From contig JAFVCC010000051.1 of assembly GCA_017479485.1 (NCBI GenBank), positions 1-43,892 of the forward strand: a stretch of 43,892 nucleotides of DNA, in the 5' to 3' direction. Every line of letters begins with the position of its first letter. The stretch's first letter is position 1. This DNA is from Bacilli bacterium. Its GTDB lineage: Bacteria > Bacillota_I > Bacilli_A > RFN20 > CAG-826. The translations under genes were made by a program, and so were the position numbers. The notes under the pieces were generated by a model. The model was not told the DNA's origin. It worked only from the letters and a program-made list of their open reading frames with translations, and ran no database searches. Shown here in pieces: positions 32,271-42,630 of the stretch.

Positions 32271-32525
32271 ATGAAACGCGAAAACCCTCGGCTCGACGTT
32301 GCCACGCGCAAGAGTTTCCCTAAGAATCAATTGCTGCGCCTAGTGAAAATCGGGCCGAAGGTGGTCGTCGATAAAAGCCAAAGCCTCCCCGGTAGAGGCT
32401 ATTACCTCCATAAAGACGAAGCCGCGCTGGAGCTTGCGCTTCGCCGTCACGTCTTCGAGCGCCTCTTCCATTGCCCGTTAAGCGAGGAAGAAATCGCTTC
32501 CCTTAAGGAGGCCATCCATGAATAG
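32271..32525 (+). CDS. ylxR: YlxR/RnpM (DUF448) RNA-binding protein
   Basis: 84 residues, between nusA and the L7Ae-like gene as in other Bacillota. YlxR (RnpM) binds the RNase P RNA in Bacillus. The family core is visible: RKSFPKNQLLRLVK, then VVVDKSQSLPGRGYYLHKDE, where GRGxYL is the signature. The usual CxxC-like RxCVxC opening of many members is absent here (MKRENPRLDVATRKSF). AAGGT 8 bases before the ATG is the ribosome site. The end overlaps the next gene by 8 bases, with that gene's ribosome site inside this frame. Confidence 0.9.
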   Translation: MKRENPRLDVATRKSFPKNQLLRLVKIGPKVVVDKSQSLPGRGYYLHKDEAALELALRRHVFERLFHCPLSEEEIASLKEAIHE

Positions 32526-32819
32526 CAGCGCATTTGGGATGCTGGGCATCCTGAATCGCGCCGGGTTCGTCTTGTTTGGACCCGGCACGGAAAAATCCCT
32601 CCGTAAAGGCGCGCTGCTATTGCTCGCTCTCGATGCGAGCCCCCGCACCAAAAAGGAATACGAAGGGCCCGCGAATGCCCTCCGCCTTCCCATCTTCTAC
32701 GTTAGCAGCAAGCAAGAACTTGGCTCACCCCTAGGCCGCGACGAACTTAGCGCCGCATTAATCACCTCGAAAAAAGGCGCCAAGAGCCTGCTTGAGAAAC
32801 TTATGAAAGGAGAACCGTC

Positions 32820-32823
<4 letters not shown>
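32518..32823 (+). CDS. ylxQ: YlxQ, L7Ae-family RNA-binding protein
   Basis: 101 residues. Fold and position match the L7Ae/L30e-like protein found after ylxR in Bacillota; this family binds kink-turn RNA. Visible features are GFVLFGPGTEKSLRKGALLL (the alpha-beta core with the RNA-contacting GxxxxxKxxxxG pattern), LLLALDASPRTKKEYE and the C-terminal ALITSKKGAKSLLEKL. AAGGAGG inside ylxR lies 6 bases before the ATG. The stop overlaps infB by 4 bases (ATGA), so YlxQ and IF-2 are coupled. Confidence 0.88.
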
Positions 32824-34681
<1,858 letters not shown>

Positions 34682-34682
<1 letters not shown>

Positions 34683-35056
34683 TGGCCGACCGTCATAAGC
34701 GCATCAAGGCCCTCGTGGCCCGTAACGTCGCCGACATCGTCCAGTTCGAGATCAAGAAGCCTTCCATTGGCTTAGTGAGCGTCAACGACGTCGAAGTCTA
34801 CGACGACATGTCGCAGGCAAACGTCTACGTCACCTTCCTCGACCCACGCGGCTCCCACAATAAACTTGTGGAGCTCCAGCGCACCGAAGGCTTCGTCCGC
34901 TCTTCCTTAGCGAAGAAGCTCGACACCTATAAGGTACCGCGCATCCGTTTCTTCCTTGACGAAAGTTCCCTCAAGGCGCGTAGCCTCGAGGCGGCATTAG
35001 CCAGAGAAGAAGAACAGCTAAGCCACCTTCCTCCCCAAGATAACGACGACGAATAA
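34682..35056 (+). CDS. rbfA: Ribosome-binding factor A
   Basis: 124 residues. RbfA binds the 30S subunit during late maturation of the 16S 5' end. Family pattern: HKRIKALVARNVADIVQFEI, then IGLVSVNDVEVYDDMSQANV, YVTFLD, and a KLDTYKVPRIRFFLDESSLK end where the consensus is RxVPxLxFxxDxS. A short acidic tail closes it. The start ATG shares a base with the infB stop (TAATG), an extreme coupling. It is the last gene of the operon; a GGCCTCC/GGAGGCC terminator follows 9 bases after the stop. Confidence 0.95.
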
Positions 35057-35065
35057 GTCTCTAAT

Positions 35066-35089
35066 GGCCTCCTGAACGGGAGGCCTTTT
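35066..35089 (+). terminator. Terminator of the rimP-rbfA operon
   Basis: GGCCTCC (35066-35072), 6-base loop, GGAGGCC (35079-35085), TTTT. Confidence 0.88.
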
Positions 35090-35102
35090 GCTTGAGCTAA
35101 GA

Positions 35103-35131
35103 TTGAGCGAGCATCTCTATTTCCCTATAAT
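35103..35131 (+). promoter_or_regulatory. Consensus promoter giving a near-leaderless Sel1-protein transcript
   Basis: TTGAGC (35103-35108), 17-bp spacer, perfect TATAAT (35126-35131). The first plausible start codon, ATG 35142, is 10 bases later with no ribosome site. The ATG at 35130 overlaps the -10 box and so cannot be the start. Confidence 0.7.
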
Positions 35132-35141
35132 GGAATCCGAC

Positions 35142-36962
35142 ATGAAACGCTATAGCAAAGAAGAACTTAAAAGCCTCGGTTACGAGGTGCTCAGCATGGA
35201 TGAAGAAGGGGCGAAGAAACGGGAGTACCGCCTCGTCGAATGCGACGAAGAATCGCTCCATGATTTTCTTTTTGATGACGTGCCTTTTGACTATGAGGAT
35301 GAACGTGGCATCCCTTTTGCTTACCGCGTTGGGAAACCTCTTCCCATCGATCCTTTTGAACTTGTGGAATACCTCCAATCGTTGGACGACGAACGCGAGA
35401 TGAAGGATTTCATCCTCCGCGCGAAGCAACGCTTCGCCGGGAGGAGACTCTTCGACGTGGACCTCAGGGATGGCGCCTATCTGGAAGACATCTATTTCAA
35501 GTTGCCCGAGCATCGGGTGAGCCACGTGCTTTCCTTGCTCGAATACCATGAGGCCCGCGACTACCTTGTCGACGCGGGTCGCTTAGCCTCCTTTTTGGTC
35601 GAACTCGCCGATAAAGACGACGAGCGAGAGGAAGATGAATTCTATTCTCCCGCATATAGCGACTACGCCCTTGGCATCATCCTCCGCAACATGGGTCACT
35701 CGTTCTATCTGATGGAAACGCAGGCGAAAGATGTTGCCGAAGCGGATCTATCCTATTACCAAGAAAACCTCAAAATCCTTGCAGGTCACGGAGATTTTCA
35801 AGGAATGAGGCTCCTGGGCTACGAATATTATGAAGGGAGCAATGGCTTTCCCTATGACCCGAAGAGATCCCTCCATTACCTCAGCGCCGCCTTTGCCTTA
35901 CGCGATGATCCTGACATCGCGCGAACCCTCGGCTATATCTATTATTATGGCCGGGCGAATAACGGCGTCCCCGATGGCGACAAAGCCTTCCAATATTTCG
36001 CGATCGGCCACATCGCGGGGCGTTATTTTGAGGCGACCTATAAACTTGCCGATTGCTATATCAAAGGCTATGGCACGCCCGTGTCGCATCAAGCGGCCTA
36101 TAACCTCGTCGCCTCAATTTATGCCGAAACCCGCGACCTCTACCTCGATGGGGAGGACTATTCGAAATTCGCCGACGTCGCCTTGCGCCTAGGGTCCTAT
36201 TACCGCGATGGCATCTACGTCGAAAAGGATAACTACGAAGCGTTAGGACAGTTTCTCTTAGCCCGCGCGGCCATTAAGTCACGCCTAGAAGCCGGGGAAT
36301 ATATCGGCGATCGCAGCGTCGCCGCCTCCATCTCCGAGAATATTGCCTCGGTAGTAAACGATCTTAACCTACAAAAGCGCGAATTCTCCGAATATGGTTT
36401 GGTGCTTCCGGACTATGAAGGCCATTTCGCTGATGCGGAAGTGGAGATTGAGCGCGCCGACGAAAGACATATCAAAGTCAATTTCGTCCCGACGAAGAAA
36501 TTCGCCTATTTCCTCCTCTCTCACCAAGCGTGCTTCGCCGAACGCATGACCGAAATTACCTTTATGCTGCGCATGGATAATCCCATGGATGAAGAAGCGT
36601 TTGAACGCCTTCAAAGCCTCGAACCAAATGATCTTTATTTCGATGGCGACGCGGTTACCTTCGCCAATACGAAGAAGGACGATTGGCTGTACCAATCCAT
36701 CGATGAAGTGTCCTTGCTCCCAGGAGAGGGGCTATGCTTCTATACCAAGCATTGTCTGGTCAAAGTCCGCTTTGGCGATGATGAGAAGACTTACGACTAC
36801 CTTTGCCTCGACCGCGAGGTGCGCCAAGGGGATCTGCTCACCGTGGAAAGCCAAGGCCAAAGCAAGCGCGTCAACGCGGTGGACGTGCGTTACGTCTATG
36901 AGGACGAACTGCCCTTGCCGTTAAGCAAAATGGGCATGGCGAAGAAAGTACGATTCGCCTAA
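35142..36962 (+). CDS. Sel1-repeat cytoplasmic protein
   Basis: 606 residues from ATG 35142 (see the promoter placed just before). No signal or membrane segments. Sel1-like TPR units lie around 215-385: AGHGDFQGMRLLGYEYYEGS, then ARTLGYIYYYG, ATYKLADCYIKGYGTPVSHQ, and LRLGSYYRDGIYVEKDNYEA. Such helical repeats hold protein partners. The front (~1-110) is an acidic alpha/beta region unlike known domains. The C-terminal ~160 residues are strand-rich (VEIERADERHIKVNFVPTKK, FGDDEKTYDYLCLD) and could be a separate binding domain. Gene context gives no further hint: it stands alone between the translation operon and a diguanylate cyclase. The scaffold role is inferred from the repeats only. Confidence 0.8.
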   Translation: MKRYSKEELKSLGYEVLSMDEEGAKKREYRLVECDEESLHDFLFDDVPFDYEDERGIPFAYRVGKPLPIDPFELVEYLQSLDDEREMKDFILRAKQRFAGRRLFDVDLRDGAYLEDIYFKLPEHRVSHVLSLLEYHEARDYLVDAGRLASFLVELADKDDEREEDEFYSPAYSDYALGIILRNMGHSFYLMETQAKDVAEADLSYYQENLKILAGHGDFQGMRLLGYEYYEGSNGFPYDPKRSLHYLSAAFALRDDPDIARTLGYIYYYGRANNGVPDGDKAFQYFAIGHIAGRYFEATYKLADCYIKGYGTPVSHQAAYNLVASIYAETRDLYLDGEDYSKFADVALRLGSYYRDGIYVEKDNYEALGQFLLARAAIKSRLEAGEYIGDRSVAASISENIASVVNDLNLQKREFSEYGLVLPDYEGHFADAEVEIERADERHIKVNFVPTKKFAYFLLSHQACFAERMTEITFMLRMDNPMDEEAFERLQSLEPNDLYFDGDAVTFANTKKDDWLYQSIDEVSLLPGEGLCFYTKHCLVKVRFGDDEKTYDYLCLDREVRQGDLLTVESQGQSKRVNAVDVRYVYEDELPLPLSKMGMAKKVRFA

Positions 36963-37126
36963 ATTTGTCAAAAATCGTTGCAAAACTCGCCTATTTTCTC
37001 ACTCAATTTCAATCTTATCATTTCTAATTCAGGTTGTTTCCCCGTGGTGCCTATATTTCTTCATCGGCAACCTTTCCCGATCATTTGTTGCACCGAATTT
37101 CGTTCCTGATGTCGGTTTTCTTCCCT

Positions 37127-37160
37127 TTTCGTAGTAACGAAAGGTCTAACAGGGTAAAAT
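37127..37160 (+). promoter_or_regulatory. Inverted repeat and -10 box before the diguanylate cyclase
   Basis: TTTCGT (37127-37132), AGTA, ACGAAA (37137-37142) lies where a -35 box is expected; TAAAAT (37155-37160) is followed by only 6 bases to ATG 37167 with no ribosome site, so the transcript should be leaderless. The inverted repeat may bind a regulator. The rest of the 204-base gap 36963-37166 shows no gene. Confidence 0.45.
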
Positions 37161-37166
37161 AAGTTA

Positions 37167-38288
37167 ATGGAACCGGCATTCGTCATACAAAATTTCGCCT
37201 TGATTTGCATTATCGCTGTCATGTCGATTCTTTTGGCGCAGAACATCCGCAGCCGCAAGTTCATGACCATCATTCTCTATGTGGTCTATGCCCTCGTCGC
37301 CATCTTGGCCGTCTTGCTTATGGTCGAGCAATACACCAAGCGCGATGGCAACCTCATCGGCGCGACCTGGGCTACTTTCCTTGGCTTTGCCATCCGCCCC
37401 GTCTGCCTCTATTCCTTCATTTTGCTTTCGCGGAAAAAATTCGGCCTCACCGAACGAATCCTCGCCATCCCTCTCGTCCTCAACGTCCTGGTCTATGCTT
37501 CGAGCGTCTTCCTTAGCGTGGAATGGCTTTCTCATCTCGCTTTCTATTACACCGTCCCTAGCGATGGCGGCGAGCTCGTTTATGTACGCGGGGTGCTAAA
37601 TTTCTTCGCCCACATCCTCGGACTCATCTACCTCGCCTACCTCGTCGTGCTCTCCATGCGCAGCCTCGGCGGCAAACACCGCCACGACTCGATTTCGATC
37701 CTCATCTGCGCGGTATTCATCGTCGCAGCGGTCGTCATCGAGATGTTCGGCCTCGCGATGGGCGTGCTCAACCTCGCCATCGCGATCTCCATCGTTTTCT
37801 ATTACCTGTTCCTATTAAAGGAAGACAACCGCCGCGACGCATTGACGGGCTTATTCGACCGCAAAACTTTTTATACCGACCTCGACCGTTTCTCCCGTGA
37901 AGTGCGCGGTATCATGGAGATCGATATGAATGGCCTTAAGTTCATCAACGACAACCAAGGCCATATCGCGGGCGACTTGGCGTTAAAATGCATCAGCGCG
38001 GCCATTGAGAAAGCCTGCCCGAGCGACATGTACATCTACCGTTTCGGCGGAGATGAATTCATCATCCTCATCACCAAACAGAAGGTGGACCTGCCCTCCA
38101 TGGATGCGCACATCAAAGCGGAAGTCGAACAGCATGGCTACAGTGTTTCCATCGGCTACGCTTCCTATCTTGGCAAGGACGAAAGCGTGGAGGAGCTCAT
38201 TCAACGCGCCGACGCGGCAATGTACGAAGATAAAGCCGCCTTCTACAAAAACAATCCCAAAGCCAACCGGCGAAGCGAGAGACGTTAA
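37167..38288 (+). CDS. Membrane-bound diguanylate cyclase (GGDEF)
   Basis: 373 residues. The first ~215 form about seven membrane helices (from FALICIIAVMSILLA to IAISIVFYYLFLL), a 7TM-like sensor with a short outside loop. The GGDEF domain follows (~220-365): DALTGLFDRKTFYTDL, metal/GTP residues in MEIDMNGLKFINDNQGHIAG, and an intact RFGGDEF with GGDEF at 294-298, so it should make c-di-GMP from two GTP. The product-inhibition RxxD motif five residues before GGDEF is absent (PSDMYIYR stands there), so feedback control through the I-site is not expected. No EAL or HD-GYP phosphodiesterase or PilZ receptor is in the window. Confidence 0.9.
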   Translation: MEPAFVIQNFALICIIAVMSILLAQNIRSRKFMTIILYVVYALVAILAVLLMVEQYTKRDGNLIGATWATFLGFAIRPVCLYSFILLSRKKFGLTERILAIPLVLNVLVYASSVFLSVEWLSHLAFYYTVPSDGGELVYVRGVLNFFAHILGLIYLAYLVVLSMRSLGGKHRHDSISILICAVFIVAAVVIEMFGLAMGVLNLAIAISIVFYYLFLLKEDNRRDALTGLFDRKTFYTDLDRFSREVRGIMEIDMNGLKFINDNQGHIAGDLALKCISAAIEKACPSDMYIYRFGGDEFIILITKQKVDLPSMDAHIKAEVEQHGYSVSIGYASYLGKDESVEELIQRADAAMYEDKAAFYKNNPKANRRSERR

Positions 38289-38295
38289 AGACATT

Positions 38296-38320
38296 ACGGG
38301 CCCAAATGGCCCGTTTATTT
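38296..38320 (+). terminator. Terminator after the diguanylate cyclase
   Basis: ACGGGCC (38296-38302), loop CAAAT, GGCCCGT (38308-38314), then TTATTTAT. Confidence 0.8.
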
Positions 38321-38324
38321 ATCG

Positions 38325-38358
38325 CTTTGCTTTGCAAACGCAAAGAATCATGTAGAAT
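38325..38358 (+). promoter_or_regulatory. Promoter and inverted repeat before the activase gene
   Basis: TTGCAA (38332-38337), 15-bp spacer, TAGAAT (38353-38358), then 9 bases to ATG 38368 without a ribosome site: a probable leaderless start. CTTTGC (38325-38330) and GCAAAG (38340-38345) form an inverted repeat around the -35 box, a candidate operator. Confidence 0.5.
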
Positions 38359-38367
38359 AACGAAGTT

Positions 38368-41298
38368 ATGTCTGAACCTCGTTACACCCTCGGCATTGAT
38401 CTTGGCTCCACGACCGTAAAAGTGGCGCTGCTTGACGAAAACGGAACGCTGCTTTTTGGCAAATATCTACGCCATGGCTCGAAAGCCCGCGAAACCTTGT
38501 TGCTCGAACTTGAAGAAGTGATGCGGAAGCACGGCGACATCGAAGTCCGTGCCTGCATGACCGGCAGTAGTGGCCTTGGCCTTTCCAAACACTCCAAAGT
38601 CGCTTTCGTTCAGGAGGTTGAATCCTCCTTCGCCGCCATCAAAGCGCTTTATCCTTCCACCGATTGCGCGGTGGAACTCGGTGGCGAGGATGCGAAGATT
38701 ATCTTTGTTACCGGCGGCGTCGAGGAACGCATGAATGGCCAATGCGCGGGAGGAACCGGCGCGTTCATCGATCAGATGGCGACGCTTCTTTCCGTCGACG
38801 TCGGACAGCTTTCTGAGATGGCGGGTCGCGCCGAGAAAGCCTATCCGATTGCCTCCCGCTGCGGCGTCTTTGCCAAAAGCGACATCCAGTCGATTCTCAA
38901 CCAAGGCGCGAGCAAAGAAGACGTGGCTCGTTCCATCTTCTATGCCGTAGCCGATCAGACGATCGCCGGCTTGGCGCAAGGCCGCGAAATCAAAGGCAAC
39001 GTCTTATTCTTAGGCGGTCCGTTGCATTTCTTGCCCGCCTTACGCGACGCCTTCCGCAAGAGATTGAATCTCGACGAACAACATGCCTTCGCTCCAGAAG
39101 AAGCGCCCCTATTCGTGGCTATTGGAGCCTCTAGAGCCGCGAAAAACCTTGCAGAACCCGAACGGATTTCCGTTTTAGCGGAACGGATTAAGACTGCGAG
39201 TTTGGGTGATGAAGCCGTGCGTGGCGCGCCGCTATTCCGTAGCGAAGAAGAATATCTTACCTTCCTTGCTCACCATAAAGACGTGGACGTAAGACACCGC
39301 GACATCAAAACCTATGAAGGCAAAGCTTATCTTGGCGTCGATGAAGGTTCGACCACGACAAAGCTTGTTTTGCTGAGCGAAGATAACGAGATTCTCTTCT
39401 CTTCTTACCAGCCTAACGAAGGTTTGCCGCTGGATAACCTTTTGATGCGCCTTAAGGAAATCTACGCGTTGAAGAACGAGAAGTGCGAAATCGTTTCCAG
39501 CGCCGTCACCGGCTATGGCGAAGACCTCATCAAAGCTGCCTTTGGCGTCGATTATGGCCTAGTGGAAACGTTGGCCCACCTGAAAGCGGCCTCCTATTTT
39601 GAACCCGACGTCGAATTCATCCTCGATATCGGCGGGCAGGACATCAAATGCTTCAAAGTCCGCGGCGGCGCGATCGATTCAATCATGCTAAATGAAGCCT
39701 GCTCTTCTGGATGCGGCAGCTTCCTATCTAGCCTAGCGACTTCCCTGGGTTACCCCTTACAGGAATTCGTTCGCCTCGGCTATTTTGGCAAGGCGCCGGT
39801 GGAACTTGGGTCGCGCTGCACCGTCTTCATGAATTCCTCCATCAAGCAAGCCCAACGCGAGGGCGCCTCCATCGAGGATATCTCCGCGGGTTTATCGCGT
39901 TCCATCGTCAAAAACGCTCTCTATAAGGTCATCCGCGTCTCCAAAGCGGAAGACTTAGGCAAGAAAATCGTCGTCCAAGGAGGAACGTTCCTTAACGACG
40001 CGGTGCTTCGCGCCTTCGAACAAGAAATCGGCTTTGAGGTCATCCGCCCCTCCATCGCGGGGCTTATGGGAGCCTTTGGGGCTGCCTTATACGCGAAAGA
40101 GAAAGGGGTAGGGGGCCACTTACTCTCCTTAGAAGAACTCAATGCCTTTACCTATGAATCCCAGCACCTCACCTGCCAAGGATGCACTGCCCATTGCGCG
40201 CTTTCTTTGCTGAAATTCCCAGGGGGCAAGCGTTTCCTCTCGGGAAATAAATGCGGTAAACCCGAGGGTAAGAAAGATACCTCGGGCATCGATAATCTTT
40301 ACGCTTGGAAGAGAAGCCGTCTAAGCACTCGCCTTCCTGCACCCGAAAAGAGGATCGGCAAAGTTGGCCTACCGATGGCCTTATGCATGTTCGAGCAACT
40401 TCCTTTATGGGAAACCTTCTTTACGGAACTCGGCTTTGAAGTGGTGGTATCGCCTTTCTCTACTCGCGCGATGTACCGCGCAGGGCAAAAGTCGATCCCC
40501 AGCGACACCGCCTGCTATCCCGCGAAGCTCTTCCATGGTCATGTCGATTACTTGCTCCAGCAAAACGTCGACTTCATCTTCTATCCGAGCGAATCCTATA
40601 ACGTCAACGAGCATCGTGGCGACAACCATTTCCATTGCCCCGTCGTCGCCTACTATGGCGAATTGCTCAAACGTAACGATAGCCGCCTTAACGATTCTTT
40701 GTTCCGCGATCCCTTCCTCCTCGTGGATGACGTGAAGCCTTCCGTCGCCACTTTATTGGATTGCCTGAAGGATTATCACCTCAAGAAATCGGAGGTCGAA
40801 AAAGCCTTCATTCATGGCTACCAAGCGATGATGGATTACCGCGAGGAAACCAAAAAAGAAGGGGACCGTGTGCTTGAATCTGCGAAAAAAGAAGGCAAAC
40901 GTGTCATCGTTCTTGCGGGCCGTCCCTACCACATTGATCCCGAGGTCAGCCATGGTATCGACCAGCTCCTCGCTTCGATGGGCGTCGCGATTTTAAGCGA
41001 AGACTCGCTCCGCTTTGGCGCGAAGATCCGCCCCAATGTTCTCAACCAATGGACCTACCATGCCCGCCTTTATGACGCGGCGCAATATTGCGTCGACCAC
41101 GAAGGGGTAGAGCTCGTCCAACTCGTGAGCTTTGGCTGCGGCGTCGACGCAATCACGGGCGATGAGACACGTTCTATCTTGGAATCCGCTGGCCACCTCT
41201 ATACCCAAATCAAAATCGATGAAATCCAGAACCTTGGCGCGGTGAAGATCCGCTTGAGGTCGCTTCTTGGCGCATTGGAAGAGAGGGAAAAACGATGA
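38368..41298 (+). CDS. 2-hydroxyacyl-CoA dehydratase activase-related protein, double ATPase domain
   Basis: 976 residues. Two BadF/HgdC-type ATPase domains in tandem: GIDLGSTTVKVALLDENG at the start and GVDEGSTTTKLVLLSEDN near 325. Each has the paired cysteines that in HgdC hold a [4Fe-4S] cluster: C126 (CAGGTGAFIDQMA) with C165 (SRCGVFAKSD), and C445 (ACSSGCGSF) with C484 (SRCTVFMNSS), the same 39-residue spacing in both. The last ~350 residues are the DUF2229-type part with more cysteines (CQGCTAHC, SGNKCGKPEG, PSDTACYPAKLFHGHVDYLL). Such proteins use ATP to push single electrons to a partner [Fe-S] enzyme, a strictly anaerobic reaction. In many bacteria this and the next frame are one ~1400-residue protein. 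Here they are two, joined by an ATGA overlap. The substrate is unknown. Confidence 0.9.
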   Translation: MSEPRYTLGIDLGSTTVKVALLDENGTLLFGKYLRHGSKARETLLLELEEVMRKHGDIEVRACMTGSSGLGLSKHSKVAFVQEVESSFAAIKALYPSTDCAVELGGEDAKIIFVTGGVEERMNGQCAGGTGAFIDQMATLLSVDVGQLSEMAGRAEKAYPIASRCGVFAKSDIQSILNQGASKEDVARSIFYAVADQTIAGLAQGREIKGNVLFLGGPLHFLPALRDAFRKRLNLDEQHAFAPEEAPLFVAIGASRAAKNLAEPERISVLAERIKTASLGDEAVRGAPLFRSEEEYLTFLAHHKDVDVRHRDIKTYEGKAYLGVDEGSTTTKLVLLSEDNEILFSSYQPNEGLPLDNLLMRLKEIYALKNEKCEIVSSAVTGYGEDLIKAAFGVDYGLVETLAHLKAASYFEPDVEFILDIGGQDIKCFKVRGGAIDSIMLNEACSSGCGSFLSSLATSLGYPLQEFVRLGYFGKAPVELGSRCTVFMNSSIKQAQREGASIEDISAGLSRSIVKNALYKVIRVSKAEDLGKKIVVQGGTFLNDAVLRAFEQEIGFEVIRPSIAGLMGAFGAALYAKEKGVGGHLLSLEELNAFTYESQHLTCQGCTAHCALSLLKFPGGKRFLSGNKCGKPEGKKDTSGIDNLYAWKRSRLSTRLPAPEKRIGKVGLPMALCMFEQLPLWETFFTELGFEVVVSPFSTRAMYRAGQKSIPSDTACYPAKLFHGHVDYLLQQNVDFIFYPSESYNVNEHRGDNHFHCPVVAYYGELLKRNDSRLNDSLFRDPFLLVDDVKPSVATLLDCLKDYHLKKSEVEKAFIHGYQAMMDYREETKKEGDRVLESAKKEGKRVIVLAGRPYHIDPEVSHGIDQLLASMGVAILSEDSLRFGAKIRPNVLNQWTYHARLYDAAQYCVDHEGVELVQLVSFGCGVDAITGDETRSILESAGHLYTQIKIDEIQNLGAVKIRLRSLLGALEEREKR

Positions 41299-42515
41299 GC
41301 GAAACCCGTAAAGAATTCTTCTCTCGCCTCGCGAGGGAACATTACACCATTCTCGTGCCCGACATGTGCCCGATTCAATTCCACCTTCTCGCGAAAGTAG
41401 TGGAACTCGATGGCTACAAACTCAAAGTGATCTCGCCTCTTGGCCGCGAGGCCAAGGACTGTGGCTTAAGCTTTGTCCATAACGATTCCTGCTATCCCGT
41501 CGTCATCCTCGCGGGGACGTTCATCAACGAACTCCGTTCGGGGAATTACGACTTGAACAAAACCGCCGTCCTCATCACCCAAACCGGTGGGGGATGCCGC
41601 GCTTCCAATTACCTTTCCCTATTTAAAAAGGCGTTTGCCAAAGAATATCCAAACGTTCCCATCATCAGCTTCAATTTCTCCGGGTTAGAGAAATCGCGTT
41701 CCTTGCCACTAACCCTCTCCCGGGCGCGGATGATGTTCGCGGGGCTATGCTATGGCGACATGCTCATGAACCTCGTCCTCCAAAGCGAGCCTTATCATTC
41801 CAAAGAAGCGGTGGATGCGGCGTTAAACGATTGCCTTGCCTACCTCGACGCCCAAATCGGCAAGCGGAGCTTCCTAAAGCGCAAGAAAAACTACGCCTAC
41901 ATCGTTTCACGCTTCAAAGACCTCACGCCTCCTGCGAAGAGAAAACCGTTAGTGGGCATCGTGGGGGAGATCTACGTCAAATATTCGCCCTATGCCAATA
42001 ACCATCTCGCGGACTTCCTCGTCAAGGAGGGCTGCGAGGTCGTTTACCCGTCCCTAATGGAATTCGCGCAGTATTTCATCTACAACTCCCTCGAAGACCA
42101 TCGCCGCTATGGCAAGAACAAGAAGAGCTACCTGATTTGGAAGCTCGCCTTCAATTACACTTTCCGCATCTGCAAAGAAGCCGAAGACGCTCTTAAGGGA
42201 ACGGGGTTCCGTCCCTATGAGGATTTCCATGACGTCATCGAAGCCGGCAAGAAGGTTATTTCTACCGGCGTCAAGATGGGTGAAGGTTGGCTCATCCCCG
42301 CCGAGATGGTCGAGTTCACTTCGAAGGACGTAAAGAACATCGTCGTCGTTCAACCCTTCGGCTGCTTGCCCAACCACATCGTGGGCAAAGGCATGATCCG
42401 TCCCGTCAAGGAACTCAACCCCGAGGCGAACATCGTACCCATCGACTTCGACGCTTCCTCGACCTCGGTCAACCAGGAAAACCGGTTGAAGCTCATGCTG
42501 GCCAATTTGAACTAA
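41295..42515 (+). CDS. HgdB-like dehydratase-type partner subunit (split from activase)
   Basis: 406 residues. It matches the C-terminal part of the giant activase-related proteins and the HgdB/double-cubane type reductase fold. Cysteines lie in PDMCPIQF, AKDCGLSFVHNDSCYPVVIL and QTGGGCRASNYLSLF, and later in VVQPFGCLPNHIVGKGMI near the end, all suited to iron-sulfur ligation. The middle has EIYVKYSPYANNHLADFLVKE, typical of the family. It starts inside the end of the ATPase gene (ATGA), so the two products are made together and probably form one complex. The real substrate may be a CoA ester, or a small molecule as in double-cubane proteins; nothing nearby decides this. No strong terminator is seen after it. 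Confidence 0.87.
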   Translation: MSETRKEFFSRLAREHYTILVPDMCPIQFHLLAKVVELDGYKLKVISPLGREAKDCGLSFVHNDSCYPVVILAGTFINELRSGNYDLNKTAVLITQTGGGCRASNYLSLFKKAFAKEYPNVPIISFNFSGLEKSRSLPLTLSRARMMFAGLCYGDMLMNLVLQSEPYHSKEAVDAALNDCLAYLDAQIGKRSFLKRKKNYAYIVSRFKDLTPPAKRKPLVGIVGEIYVKYSPYANNHLADFLVKEGCEVVYPSLMEFAQYFIYNSLEDHRRYGKNKKSYLIWKLAFNYTFRICKEAEDALKGTGFRPYEDFHDVIEAGKKVISTGVKMGEGWLIPAEMVEFTSKDVKNIVVVQPFGCLPNHIVGKGMIRPVKELNPEANIVPIDFDASSTSVNQENRLKLMLANLN

Positions 42516-42577
42516 AATCCCTGCAAAATCCCATTGATTTTATCGATTTGCTTGAGTTTTTAATCCCATAATCACTA

Positions 42578-42606
42578 TTTCCGTTTTCTTGTTTATCCCG
42601 TAAAAT
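42578..42606 (+). promoter_or_regulatory. Candidate promoter of the nucleosidase gene
   Basis: TTTCCG (42578-42583), 17-bp spacer, TAAAAT (42601-42606); GGAGGAG ribosome site follows before ATG 42631. The -35 match is weak. Confidence 0.4.
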
Positions 42607-42630
42607 GAGCATCATATTGGAGGAGATCCT

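Noticed and set aside
30095-32311. Several long minus-strand frames opposite rimP and nusA
   Set aside because: They arise from the biased codon use of nusA (GAA/GCC/AAG), and the products are Phe/Gly/Leu-rich low complexity.
35088-35141. Longer starts (TTG 35088, ATG 35130) for the Sel1 protein
   Set aside because: Both lie within or before the TTGAGC-17-TATAAT promoter, so they would not be in the message.
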